NCBI GenBank assembly: GCA_035301985.1
Contig: DATGTE010000023.1
Coordinates: forward strand, 209,189 to 273,188
Direction: 5' to 3'
DNA: 64,000 nucleotides
From: DASUXY01 sp035301985
GTDB lineage: Bacteria; Bacillota; Bacilli; Bacillales; Amphibacillaceae
The translations under genes were made by a program, and so were the position numbers. Of the stretch, positions 25,168-33,765 are shown in pieces (position 1 is the stretch's first letter; the number at the start of each line of letters is the position of its first letter). Below the pieces are notes generated by a model that saw only the letters and a list, made by a program, of their open reading frames with translations, was not told the origin of the DNA and ran no database searches.

Positions 25168-26280
25168 ATGAACGAACGTATTTTTACCAGTCCCGCAAAA
25201 TATGTGCAAGGGAAAAATGTTATTCAAAATATCGGAAAATACGTCAAAAACATCGGCGATCAAACAGTCGTCATCGCGGATGAAACAGTTTGGGATATTG
25301 CCGGAAACGAGGTTGTTGAACAACTGAAACGAAAAGATATCAAAGCAGAAAAAGTCGTGTTTAAAGGAGAAGCCTCCAAAAAGGAATTCGAGCGTATTGC
25401 TGGAATCGCCAGAAAATCACGTGCATCCATCATCATCGGTGTCGGCGGCGGGAAAACATTGGATACTGCTAAAGCTGTTTCCGATGATGTGAACGGATAC
25501 ACGGTCGTTGTGCCGACAACTGCCTCAACCGATGCACCAACGAGTGCGCTCTCTGTCGTTTATTCAGATGACGGCATCTTTGAAGGCTATCGTTTTTATA
25601 ATAAAAATTCCGATCTAATCGTGGTCGATACAAAAATTGTTGCTGGTGCACCACCGCGGTTTCTCGCTTCAGGTATCGCTGATGCTCTGGCAACATGGGT
25701 CGAAGCTCGCGCTGTGATCAACGCGAGGGGAACCAATATGATAGGTGGAAAAACAACCATCGCTGCGCAGGCAATCGCTGAAAAATGTGAAGAAACACTT
25801 TTCAAATACGCTCGTTTAGCATATGAAGCGACTCAAGCGAAATCAGTTACACCAGCACTGGAGTCGGTTGTAGAAGCCAACACATTGTTAAGCGGATTAG
25901 GCTTTGAAAGCGGAGGACTTGCGGCAGCCCATGCTATTCATAATGGCTTCACGGCATTGAAAGGTGATATTCACCATTTGACACATGGCGAAAAAGTTGC
26001 GTTCGGAACACTTTGCCAACTCGCTCTAGAAACGCATAGCATTGACGACATCGAACGCTACATTGCGCTATACATCAGCCTCGACCTACCGGTAACTCTG
26101 GAAGATATCCACCTCGAAGACGCATCCCGTAACGATCTCATGAAAGTAGCCCAAACAGCAACAGTTGAAGGCGAGACGATTCATCAAGCCTTTAACAACA
26201 TCACGGCGGATGATGTAGTTGACGCCATCTATGCAGCTGATCGGTATGCCAAAGCTTATAAAGAAAAACAATCATTTTGA
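25168..26280 (+). CDS. gldA: Glycerol dehydrogenase (GldA type)
   Basis: The 370-residue iron/zinc-type dehydrogenase oxidises glycerol to dihydroxyacetone with NAD. It has the NAD motif IGVGGGKTLDTAKAV, TTASTDAPTSALSV, metal ligands in SGIADALATWVEAR (Asp) and two histidine regions, AAAHAIHNGF and HHLTHGEKVAFG. ATG 25168 has AAAGGAG 9 nt upstream. No dhaKLM genes are adjacent. It lies divergently from the 3D-domain gene. Confidence 0.9.
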   Translation: MNERIFTSPAKYVQGKNVIQNIGKYVKNIGDQTVVIADETVWDIAGNEVVEQLKRKDIKAEKVVFKGEASKKEFERIAGIARKSRASIIIGVGGGKTLDTAKAVSDDVNGYTVVVPTTASTDAPTSALSVVYSDDGIFEGYRFYNKNSDLIVVDTKIVAGAPPRFLASGIADALATWVEARAVINARGTNMIGGKTTIAAQAIAEKCEETLFKYARLAYEATQAKSVTPALESVVEANTLLSGLGFESGGLAAAHAIHNGFTALKGDIHHLTHGEKVAFGTLCQLALETHSIDDIERYIALYISLDLPVTLEDIHLEDASRNDLMKVAQTATVEGETIHQAFNNITADDVVDAIYAADRYAKAYKEKQSF

Positions 26281-26356
26281 CAGAACGTTAGAATATAAAT
26301 GAAACGGGGTCCATCGGGATTTTGCTTTTGTAAAAACCGGTTCACTCGCCTAAAAC

Positions 26357-26415
26357 AGCTGCTTTCGGCGGGCACAGTCTCGACTTTGCTCGTACTGTGT
26401 CCACAGGAAGCAGCT
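26357..26415. repeat. Structured intergenic element
   Basis: Nested inverted repeats lie in the 275-base gap after gldA. The outer arms are AGCTGCTTTC (26357-26366) and GAAGCAGCT (26407-26415); the inner arms are GGCACAGT (26371-26378) and ACTGTGTCC (26394-26402). The GC-rich block differs from its AT-rich surroundings. It resembles the dispersed intergenic repeats common in Bacillaceae genomes, but no second copy is in the window. Confidence 0.4.
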
Positions 26416-26554
26416 CAGCCAACCGCTTGGTAGCGCAATTGAAATCCGCTGTACAACTCCTTTAGTATAACTATGAACATTACTTCAGTACTATAGTTAA
26501 GATTTTCCCCAATCATCCCTTTTGTTACAGGATTTTTTCTACGACTGCAATGAA

Positions 26555-28093
26555 TCATGACCATCCTGAACGATCCGCTCTATGAACAGTCTCTCGCTTT
26601 GGCAAGAAGATCGTCAATAACAGTGTCACCACTGCAAAAATGAACACACCCCAAAAAACGCTGTGGAGAGCATGAGTCAGACCGCCTTCTAAAATAATCC
26701 GGATATTTTCGGGCATGTCACCTATAGCTGAACGATCTAGAATCGCGTTGACCGAATTCACCGACAAAGATTGATCAAAATCAGTTCCTTTTTGTGCTAA
26801 ATATCGGTTCAATTGTGAATTTAAAATGCCGCCGAGCAATGCCGCACCGAGTGAGCTACCGATCATGCGCATAAGCATATTCGACGCTGTAGCTACTCCG
26901 CGTGTTTGCCAATTAACATGGTTTTGGATCGAAACAATAAACGTTGTCGACGTCAGCCCCATCCCGATTCCGATAATAAACGATCCAATACCTGCCCAAA
27001 CCGGACCTTTTGCAAGATCCAACGTCAGAAAAAATAACGACCCGATCAAAAGAGCTCCACCGCCAATCATCGCTGTCCACCGGTAGCCAATCTTTAAAAA
27101 AATATGACCAGCAAAAGTCGAAGCAAGCGGCCACCCGACAGACATCATCGTCAAAGTAAACCCGGCGATGATGGCTGAATGGCCCATCACACCTTGAACA
27201 TAAGGCGGCAAAAAACTGGAAAGCCCAATCATCATAGCACCTGATGTGAGCGTCGCCACATTGGCAAAAGCGATCAACCGGTGACGCCAAAGGTTAAGCG
27301 GCATCATCGGCGATGCAGCTTTAGTTTCTTGCCATATGAAAGCCGCTATTCCGCTGACAAACAAGATGACGAGCACAAAGGTTGGCAATGATAGCCAATC
27401 CCAGTTGACGCCTCCTTCTATAAACAAAATCATCAGCGCGGATACCGAAATAAAAAATAAGCCTGACCCGGCATAATCAATCGAACGCTTTTGTTTCTCC
27501 ACTTTTTCGTGTAAAAACAAACCAACACCGAACATGCCGATTATACCGAGCGGCACATTCATCCAAAAAATCCAAGCCCAGTCGGAAAAGCGTACGATCA
27601 GCCCTCCAGCAAGCGGACCAATAACAGCTGAAATTCCCCATACGCTGGACAGATACCCTTGAATTTTCGCCCGTTCTTCAAGTGTATACATATCCCCGAC
27701 AATGGTTGTTGCAATCGGCTGGACGGCTCCTGCACCAAGTCCTTGAACAAACCGGAAAATGATTAGCATTAACATCGATGATGAAAAACCGCATAGAACA
27801 GACCCCGTTAGAAAAATCAATACCCCGCTGATAAAAATGGGCTTGCGTCCGTACAAGTCAGACAGTTTGCCATATATCATGGTGGTCACAGCGTTCATGA
27901 GTAAAAATGCTGAAAACACCCAGCTGTAAAACGAAAAACCGCCAAGATCGCTGACAATACTCGGCATAGCCGTCGCCACGATTGTTCCTTCGATCGCTGC
28001 CATAAACATGGCGATAATTAACGATATCAACACCAACGGACGGCGTGTCTTTTTTTTTGTTGCGGGAATGATTTGTGCCAGCGATTTTCGCAA
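26555..28093 (-). CDS. DHA2 family MFS drug efflux transporter (second copy)
   Basis: The 512-residue protein with about 14 membrane helices is a close paralogue of the pump at 332-1828. Shared blocks are AAIEGTIVATAMPSIVSDLG, GKLSDLYGRKPIF and SVWGISAVIGPLAGG. TTG 28093 is preferred (GGAGG 9 nt upstream); ATG 28114 has no ribosome binding site. An OhrR-like operator lies about 140 bp upstream over a putative promoter (-10 TATAGT at 28218-28223 on the minus strand), so repression by a MarR-family regulator is likely. The regulator itself is not in the window. Confidence 0.88.
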   Translation of the reverse strand: MRKSLAQIIPATKKKTRRPLVLISLIIAMFMAAIEGTIVATAMPSIVSDLGGFSFYSWVFSAFLLMNAVTTMIYGKLSDLYGRKPIFISGVLIFLTGSVLCGFSSSMLMLIIFRFVQGLGAGAVQPIATTIVGDMYTLEERAKIQGYLSSVWGISAVIGPLAGGLIVRFSDWAWIFWMNVPLGIIGMFGVGLFLHEKVEKQKRSIDYAGSGLFFISVSALMILFIEGGVNWDWLSLPTFVLVILFVSGIAAFIWQETKAASPMMPLNLWRHRLIAFANVATLTSGAMMIGLSSFLPPYVQGVMGHSAIIAGFTLTMMSVGWPLASTFAGHIFLKIGYRWTAMIGGGALLIGSLFFLTLDLAKGPVWAGIGSFIIGIGMGLTSTTFIVSIQNHVNWQTRGVATASNMLMRMIGSSLGAALLGGILNSQLNRYLAQKGTDFDQSLSVNSVNAILDRSAIGDMPENIRIILEGGLTHALHSVFWGVFIFAVVTLLLTIFLPKRETVHRADRSGWS

Positions 28094-28234
28094 TTTCAGT
28101 TTCCTCCATGCCATAATATTCTGTTACTAGACATCTTATCGGCATAGATAAAATATATAAATTTTAAGGTATAAACGTATTTCTTCTTAAATAGAGAGTG
28201 CCACGTCATCTTGCATTACTATAACTAAATTTTC

Positions 28235-28251
28235 ATACAATTAAATTGTAT
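28235..28251 (-). promoter_or_regulatory. OhrR/MarR-type operator upstream of DHA2 pump
   Basis: ATACAATTAAATTGTAT is a perfect 17-nt palindrome (8-bp arms around a central A). Its core TACAATTAAATTGTA is the operator I recall for the peroxide-sensing MarR-family repressor OhrR of B. subtilis. It overlaps the likely -35 of the pump promoter. The whole 28094-28444 gap is AT-rich and otherwise shows nothing. Confidence 0.55.
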
Positions 28252-28444
28252 CATCCTTTGTATATATGACAAATAAGCTTTTACTTATTTACTATAATTT
28301 TATCTGATTGATTTCTCTATCTCAAATCCATTTGACGTATAATAATGCATCTGTTAGTTGCGTTTCCAATAATATGTATAGTGATTAAAAATAGTTATTC
28401 TATTACCATAGCTACAACCTATCAAAACCATAGGAAATCGCAAA

Positions 28445-28473
28445 TTGACAATAGTTGGGACGCATCCTATGGT
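28445..28473 (+). promoter_or_regulatory. Sigma-A promoter of the thioredoxin-like gene
   Basis: A perfect TTGACA (28445-28450) with 17-bp spacing to TATGGT (28468-28473), 39 bp before the start at 28512. Confidence 0.6.
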
Positions 28474-28511
28474 TAAAATGTAAGATAAAATTTCAAGGAG
28501 GGGTTACACTT

Positions 28512-28751
28512 ATGACAAAAGCAACTTTCTACCATGCAGGTTGCCCGGTATGTGTTGACGCAGAGAAAATGATGTTGGAATACATTGATCAATCTAAAGT
28601 GGACTTGGAAATTGTTCACTTCGGTGAAGATGCTTCTAGAATCGATGAGGCAGAAAAAGCAGGTGTCAAATCGGTTCCAGCCTTAGTTATCGGTGACAAC
28701 GTCTACCACATCAACCATGGCGCAAGCATGGATGAAGTTAAAAACGGCTAA
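28512..28751 (+). CDS. Thioredoxin/glutaredoxin-like protein
   Basis: The 79-residue protein reads MTKATFYHAGCPVCVDAEKM and holds the redox motif CPVC at residues 11-14. The cis-proline context SVPALVIG follows, so the fold is a minimal thioredoxin/glutaredoxin. CPVC is unlike the CPYC of glutaredoxins or CGPC of thioredoxins. AAGGAGGGG precedes ATG 28512; the longer frame has no ribosome binding site. It is convergent with a lysR gene and shares a terminator with it. The partner is unknown. Confidence 0.85.
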   Translation: MTKATFYHAGCPVCVDAEKMMLEYIDQSKVDLEIVHFGEDASRIDEAEKAGVKSVPALVIGDNVYHINHGASMDEVKNG

Positions 28752-28758
28752 AACTAAA

Positions 28759-28797
28759 AAAACAAGAGGCATCATTCATATGCCTCTTGTTTTTTTA
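28759..28797 (+). terminator. Shared terminator of thioredoxin-like gene and lysR
   Basis: A 12-bp stem (AACAAGAGGCAT 28761-28772 with 28780-28791), 7-nt loop, is followed by eight T and preceded by A-runs. One arm overlaps the last codons of the convergent lysR gene. Confidence 0.85.
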
Positions 28798-29689
28798 TGG
28801 AAGAAATCGATAAGCTCTTTTCCCTTACCTGTTCCATAAATGTTCGTGTAGTTGTACACATGAATTTGTCTTTTCTAAACACAAAGCCGACTTCCCGTGT
28901 TGGAGTTGGTTCGATTAGCTGAACAGTTGTTAATTGGTCGTTTTCTAAAAAGTCAAGATACGGTTTGGGCAAAATAGTCACACCGATACCTTCTGCAACC
29001 ATTTGTACGATAGATTCCATCGTTGTCAACTCAAGAGTAGGTGTAATAGACATATCAAGATCTGTAAAGTACTGATCAATAAGCTGCCGAAGAAAATAAT
29101 TTTCAGGCAGAAGAATAAACGATTCGTCCACCAGCGATGTCATTTGAACGGTTTTTAAGCGAGCGAGCGGATGATTGACTGGAACAGCCAAAGACAGCTC
29201 CTCTGTAAACAACGAAATGGCATCAATATCTTCATTATCTACAGGCAAAAAAGCGACGCCGAGATCCAATTCATTTTCCAAAAGACCTTTGACAATATCG
29301 CCCATTCTTAAACCAAGCACTGTCAACTCAACGTTTGGATACAATTGCTTAAAGTTTAAAATCGCTGGCGGCAAGAGATAATTGGCGCATGTTATTAAAG
29401 AACCAACCGTTAAACTGCCTCTTTGCAATCCGTTCAAATCTCTAATAGCTGCACGAGCTTGATCCAATTCATGAAACACACGCTGGCTATGTTTCAACAA
29501 TATTTTACCTGCTTCAGTTAAGGCGGTTTTTTTACCGACACGATCGAACAAAGGCATCCCCATTTCAAATTCTAAATTTTTAATCTGTTGGCTTAGCGAT
29601 GGCTGTGACATATGCAATTTTTCAGCTGCTCGTGTAAAATGTAATTCCTTACAGACGGCCATGAAACATTCGAGTTGTCTAAGGTCCAT
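28772..29689 (-). CDS. LysR family transcriptional regulator
   Basis: The 305-residue protein has an N-terminal winged helix-turn-helix (residues 1-60, MDLRQLECFMAVCKELHFTR, then QPSLSQQIKNLE) and a LysR substrate domain (about 90-295). The CynR-like motifs GSLTVGS and LDLGVAFLPV are present. No gene is divergent from it, so its target is not evident. The ribosome binding site of ATG 29689 is AGGAAAGGAC-like. The last codons form half of the shared terminator. Confidence 0.88.
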   Translation of the reverse strand: MDLRQLECFMAVCKELHFTRAAEKLHMSQPSLSQQIKNLEFEMGMPLFDRVGKKTALTEAGKILLKHSQRVFHELDQARAAIRDLNGLQRGSLTVGSLITCANYLLPPAILNFKQLYPNVELTVLGLRMGDIVKGLLENELDLGVAFLPVDNEDIDAISLFTEELSLAVPVNHPLARLKTVQMTSLVDESFILLPENYFLRQLIDQYFTDLDMSITPTLELTTMESIVQMVAEGIGVTILPKPYLDFLENDQLTTVQLIEPTPTREVGFVFRKDKFMCTTTRTFMEQVREKSLSISSIKKQEAYE

Positions 29690-29914
29690 TTCACAAGTCC
29701 TTTCCTCCGATTTCGTTTATCTACTATTATGGCGCAAATCAGGTGATAGAACAATCGATTTCCCTCTCGATCAAAGTCCAAAAATATCCCCTATTCTAAA
29801 GGCGAAGGTCATGGTATAATCATTTTAAAAGTAGTACATTCTACCTATCCAAAGTCTGTTTTAATTGTGGTACTATTGTAAATGATATTTAAAATTCTTA
29901 AAAGGAGGAAACTC

Positions 29915-30370
29915 ATGTCTGAAGAAGGCGTATTGCTAGGGCTATTTGCTGGATTAGCCATCATATTTTTGTTTATGGTAATCGTTGCCATTATCTTATA
30001 TGTCTTTATGGCGCTCGGTTTGTTTAAAATAGCTAAACGGGAAGGTATGCAAGATAAAGCATGGATGGCATGGGTGCCGGTCGTTAATTTTTTTCTGCTC
30101 ACATTGCTTGTGGAAAATGACGTGCATGAACAAATAAGAGGCAAGTTGACGCTGATTTATGGCATTTCATTAGCGGCATCGGTCTTATTAAGTTGGTTGT
30201 TTTCACCAATTTCTTTCTTACCACTTATCGTCGCTTTGTATGCTTTTTATTTTCTGGCACGCAAGTATTCCACAAACGAAGTCGTCCACATCGTAATCGC
30301 AGCGATTACTTTCAGTGCAACGATGCCTATTCAGCTCTTTATGTTTCGCAACCGGGAGCAAGTAACATAA
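29915..30370 (+). CDS. Four-helix membrane protein, unknown
   Basis: The 151-residue protein has about four membrane helices. A cytoplasmic motif GMQDKAWMAWVPVVNFFLL follows the first helix; such a KAW.AW.P..N motif is frequent in small uncharacterised Firmicute membrane proteins. AAAGGAGGAAACTC precedes ATG 29915. It is single-gene with a terminator after it. Confidence 0.75.
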   Translation: MSEEGVLLGLFAGLAIIFLFMVIVAIILYVFMALGLFKIAKREGMQDKAWMAWVPVVNFFLLTLLVENDVHEQIRGKLTLIYGISLAASVLLSWLFSPISFLPLIVALYAFYFLARKYSTNEVVHIVIAAITFSATMPIQLFMFRNREQVT

Positions 30371-30398
30371 AAAAGAGGCGTAGCTATGCCACTTTTTT
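30369..30398 (+). terminator. Terminator after the four-helix protein
   Basis: AAAAAAGAGGC (30369-30379) pairs imperfectly with GCCACTTTTTT (30388-30398), loop GTAGCTAT. It runs in both directions and may also serve the convergent coiled-coil genes. Confidence 0.65.
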
Positions 30399-30448
30399 GT
30401 TTAATATTTACATCATATAAACACTATGCATAAAAATAACAGTCATCC

Positions 30449-30919
30449 TTAGTCGTCCATTCTCGGGTATGATCTGTGTTCCATTTTCACTTGATCCATT
30501 TCCTCGACAGCTTCCTGAAAAATTGTTTCCAACTCGATTATAATTTGTTCTTTTTCACTTGAACGATCCACATCAAGATCACGAAGTAAATCGTCTGCAT
30601 ATTGCCGTAACTCGTTGGCTATGCTCGTTTTTTGTTCTTCTGTAAATGAGTTTAAATCCTCTTCAGCCTCAGCAATGGCTTTTTCAAGCTCTTTTTTTAA
30701 ACGCGTTGTCTGCACGTCTTGTACATTAGTGACGGCTTTCTCTATATCGGCAATGGATTCCGTTTTTTTGTTTTGAAACCAATTCGTCAAAAGAGTCTCA
30801 ATATTTTCGCCGGCAAAAGCGACATGGATACTGCCTCCGATAATGAATAGGGCGACAAACAGGCCAACAATCCATTTTATACCCATTCGTTTTCGATGCC
30901 GTTCTTTTCTTGAAATCAT
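30449..30919 (-). CDS. Anchored coiled-coil protein, third of three paralogues
   Basis: The 156-residue protein has a basic N-terminus (KERHRKRMGIK), a signal or anchor helix (WIVGLFVALFIIGGSIHVAF), the motif IETLLTNWFQNK just outside the membrane, and an acidic helical rest (EELEKAIAEAEEDL-like). The W-(F/Y) motif after the anchor is shared with the next two genes. GGGAGGATCCAC precedes ATG 30919. It lies 74 nt after the middle gene. The function is unknown. Confidence 0.7.
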   Translation of the reverse strand: MISRKERHRKRMGIKWIVGLFVALFIIGGSIHVAFAGENIETLLTNWFQNKKTESIADIEKAVTNVQDVQTTRLKKELEKAIAEAEEDLNSFTEEQKTSIANELRQYADDLLRDLDVDRSSEKEQIIIELETIFQEAVEEMDQVKMEHRSYPRMDD

Positions 30920-30993
30920 GTGGATCCTCCCTATCAAATGTCCTAGGTCTGTCCCATTTGGAGACAGACCTTCAATAAGACATGAATCTCTGT

Positions 30994-31773
30994 TTATTCA
31001 TTAATACCGGCAACGACTTCATCCAAAGCATTTTTTGCTTCGTCTTCAAGATCCTGGGCATGCTCTTCGATGATCTTTTGTTGCTCCGCGGTGAGGTCAG
31101 CTAACAGCCCTTTTACAACACGACGAACATTTTCGATTTCGTGATCAATTTGGGTTTTAAGATTGTTTTCTAGATTTTCCCCCTGAACATCCAATTCTTC
31201 CGAAATCTCTCCCTTAGCTGCTTCTATCGCTTCTTCTAAATCGGAAACCGCTTCTTCTTTAACGACTGTCAAATCTTCCGTCATTTGCTCTCGTGCTGCT
31301 TCGCCTTCTGCTTCGGCAAAGGCGGGCAAATCATCGTTGACATAAGCCCCAGCTTGTTCACTTAAACGTTGTATCTCTTTCCAACCTTCCACATAAACAT
31401 TATAGAATTCCTGTTCCATGTCAGCCATAATCTCGTTTTGTGCTCCTTCGATATCTTCTATATAATGATCTTTAGCCGCATCAATTTCATCAATCGCTTG
31501 TCCAGTTTCATAATCTCGTGTACGATCCATTTGGCTCGCTGATGTATTTTTTCGATCTTCATATTCGGCTTGCAGTTCCGGGAGTTGTTCGTCGACATAA
31601 GCTTCTGCTCCATCTTTTGCAGAGTCGACTGTCTCGTCGAACACCCTTTCATACCAGTCTCTTAAAGCATCTCCAGCATCTGTGTTTGCAAACACTAACC
31701 CTCCACCAAATAGAAAAATTGCTGCCACAGCGGCCAAAATGACTTTTCCTTTAACCGTTTTTAATCGTTTCAT
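30994..31773 (-). CDS. Anchored acidic coiled-coil protein, second of three paralogues
   Basis: The 259-residue protein has an N-terminal signal (GKVILAAVAAIFLFGGGLVF, possible cleavage after FAN), then DAGDALRDWYERVFDETVDS and a very acidic, helical region to the C-terminus with repeated Glu/Ala/Asp heptads. There are no cysteines and no wall anchor. GGAGGCGACGCAA lies before ATG 31773. It resembles its neighbours at 30449 and 31805 in the W-Y motif directly after the membrane segment. I do not recognise the family. Confidence 0.72.
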   Translation of the reverse strand: MKRLKTVKGKVILAAVAAIFLFGGGLVFANTDAGDALRDWYERVFDETVDSAKDGAEAYVDEQLPELQAEYEDRKNTSASQMDRTRDYETGQAIDEIDAAKDHYIEDIEGAQNEIMADMEQEFYNVYVEGWKEIQRLSEQAGAYVNDDLPAFAEAEGEAAREQMTEDLTVVKEEAVSDLEEAIEAAKGEISEELDVQGENLENNLKTQIDHEIENVRRVVKGLLADLTAEQQKIIEEHAQDLEDEAKNALDEVVAGINE

Positions 31774-31804
31774 TTGCGTCGCCTCCTTTTAAATCGAGTC
31801 ATAC

Positions 31805-32230
31805 TTACTCATCCAACAACCCCTCTAAAAACATTGCAATCTCTTGATCAATCTCACTGCTAATTTCACTTTTTTTCCGTTCAGTATAATCAGCAAACAT
31901 TTCCATTGTTAACTCGTCTGTCATCTCCTGCAACCGTATGATGTAGTCGCTTCGATCACGGCGGATCTCTTTGTCTAGTTTGTTTAACCAATCGTTAGGA
32001 ACGATTTGCCTTTCCAATTGTCCATGTGCATCGGCTATTTGCTCGTCTACTATTTCACCGATCGATACATCTCCTTCTAAAACCGGTATTTCAGCTATTT
32101 CAGCTGCATGCGATGGCTGAAAGCGTTCTTTATACCAATGTGAAAGTACTATATCCGAATGTGCTAAAATATAAATCGAACTACAACAAAGGAAACAAAC
32201 GATCAAGAATCCGATAATTGCTTTTCGCAT
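31805..32230 (-). CDS. Anchored coiled-coil protein, first of three paralogues
   Basis: The 141-residue protein begins MRKAIIGFLIVCFLCCSSIY, a signal or anchor with two cysteines at its outer end. The motif DIVLSHWYKERF follows, corresponding to LRDWYERVF in the next gene. The rest is acidic and helical. ATG 32230 is chosen by position of the signal sequence; its ribosome binding site (AAAGGAAATG) is distant. A short frame with a strong ribosome binding site lies directly upstream (32250-32309). It is the first gene of the three. Confidence 0.68.
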   Translation of the reverse strand: MRKAIIGFLIVCFLCCSSIYILAHSDIVLSHWYKERFQPSHAAEIAEIPVLEGDVSIGEIVDEQIADAHGQLERQIVPNDWLNKLDKEIRRDRSDYIIRLQEMTDELTMEMFADYTERKKSEISSEIDQEIAMFLEGLLDE

Positions 32231-32249
32231 TGCGTCTACATTTCCTTTC

Positions 32250-32309
32250 TCACAAGTCTGTAAACGTCTCGACGTCATCTTGAAGCTGCTGCATCGCTTT
32301 GAAATTCAA
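32250..32309 (-). CDS. Possible 19-residue leader peptide
   Basis: AAAGGAGGTG stands immediately before a TTG-started frame, MNFKAMQQLQDDVETFTDL, that stops 19 nt before the first coiled-coil gene. The spacing to TTG 32309 is very short, so translation is doubtful. It may couple ribosomes to the next gene or be a decayed start. Confidence 0.3.
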   Translation of the reverse strand: MNFKAMQQLQDDVETFTDL

Positions 32310-32799
32310 CACCTCCTTTCGATAATGTATTGTAAAATCAGTATACAATGAAGAAAAATAACTTTAAAAACTTGGAAAAGTGAAAAAATATATATTTAAA
32401 CGCATTTTCCATGCAATTTCTCCATTTTCCTTTGTTTTTCTAGCAAATTTATCGCAATTTTTAAAATACTACGAATATAATAGCTTGAAATGCTTATGTT
32501 TTACAATTATCGACAATTTTAAGACAGTCATAACACCTAAAGTTCATGCGTTTTCTATTAGTCTTTACTACCTCATTTACGCCTGATTTGCAGTTATTTG
32601 TATTAAAACGATAGGTCTTTTTATTTATTTTTGATGAAAAAATAGATTAACTCGCTGAATGAATTGAAAGTCTTATAAACATATCGCCTGATAACTCTCG
32701 TCAACGTTAAGTCATGATGTTAACTTAAGTCAATGCTTCTAAAGAAACATTTGGTGCATATACTGGAGCATGTGACAATCAACATACAAGGAGGCGAAC
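32310..32799. other. AT-rich non-coding gap
   Basis: About 490 bases separate the coiled-coil operon and the SRPBCC gene, which are divergent. The sequence is strongly AT-rich and must hold both promoters, but I could not pick a convincing pair. The open frame near 32380-32586 lacks a ribosome binding site and a protein-like composition. Confidence 0.4.
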
Positions 32800-33261
32800 A
32801 TGATGCCTTGTGGGAATCATCAAGTGGATGTGGCTATGCCAATTGAAGCTATTTGGAACTTTGTAAGTGATGTGAATAATTGGGCCCCGCTTATTCCGGG
32901 ATACATAAAACACGACATTAAAAATAAACAACAAACAACATGGACTCTCAGAGGAGCTGTAGGGCGCATACAAAAAACAATCCATGTACAAATGGATATT
33001 ATTGAACAAAAAAAGCCGACGCGAATGATATTCAAGCTATCGTGTGAAAATGAAAATGTTGTTGGAGACGGGCGCCTCGAAGTGAAAACCTTGACCAATC
33101 ACAAAACAAAAATAGCCGGCAAACTCAACATTCATGCAAACGGTGTAACCGGCCCAATGATCAATGCTATCCTTCGCACAATTTTACCCAAAACAACGAA
33201 GCAATTCACTGAAGCCGTTGTCCAACAAATGCTTAAGACGACAAGCGTCACAACTGGTTAA
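32800..33261 (+). CDS. SRPBCC/CoxG-like protein
   Basis: The 153-residue protein has the START-like fold signature: VDVAMPIEAIWNFVSDVNNW, then PLIPGYIKHDI, a mid strand WTLRGAVGRIQKTIHVQMDI and a C-terminal helix. This matches the carbon monoxide dehydrogenase subunit G (CoxG) type. No CO dehydrogenase genes are near, so a general lipid- or membrane-related role is as likely. AAGGAGG lies 5 nt before ATG 32800 and 8 nt before ATG 32803; either may be the start. Confidence 0.75.
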   Translation: MMPCGNHQVDVAMPIEAIWNFVSDVNNWAPLIPGYIKHDIKNKQQTTWTLRGAVGRIQKTIHVQMDIIEQKKPTRMIFKLSCENENVVGDGRLEVKTLTNHKTKIAGKLNIHANGVTGPMINAILRTILPKTTKQFTEAVVQQMLKTTSVTTG

Positions 33262-33348
33262 CGCAAACATAATGATTGGTATACCTCGCATGATCTGATT
33301 CGTTTCCCAGATCTTTGCCTTCCTCCCATTGGCATTTTGCTATGTCAA

Positions 33349-33612
33349 TCATCCGTCTTGCCAGGCTTCATTTATTTGTCGACGCATGTTATGCAACTGT
33401 TGGAAGGCTTGCTGAAATTGCGGATGTTTTGTTGCTTCTCTTCCAGCTTTTTTTTGTACATCTTCTAAGTGAAATTCGGCTTGCTGTAATTGCTCATGCG
33501 CTTGTTCGAGCGATGCTTCATCCAAACTTTGCGTTTTTCCGACATCGCTTTGAGCTTTCTTGATCAATTCATTTGCTTGCTGTAATTGTTGCTGTAGATC
33601 ATATTGTTCCAT
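33349..33612 (-). CDS. Small helical protein, DUF2564-like
   Basis: The 87-residue Gln/Glu-rich helical protein reads MEQYDLQQQLQQANELIKKA and forms two helices with a short break. Its shape and composition resemble DUF2564 proteins of Bacillus, but the match is weak. GGAGGAACATCT precedes ATG 33612. Confidence 0.6.
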   Translation of the reverse strand: MEQYDLQQQLQQANELIKKAQSDVGKTQSLDEASLEQAHEQLQQAEFHLEDVQKKAGREATKHPQFQQAFQQLHNMRRQINEAWQDG

Positions 33613-33765
33613 AGATGTTCCTCCTGTTCTTTTTGCAGCTATAGTTTTCCTTCATCTTTAAATAATATGCAGAGAAAAGATTGTTTTTAAGCGCGAAGTC
33701 TTCACGAAAAACGCTTTGTCATATAAAATAGGTGAAAGACTACGACCATAAAGGAAGATAGCAAC

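Noticed and set aside
32380..32586. Protein-coding frame in the AT-rich gap
   Set aside because: There is no ribosome binding site, and the composition (Phe/Ile/Tyr/Lys only) is what AT-rich non-coding DNA gives by chance.
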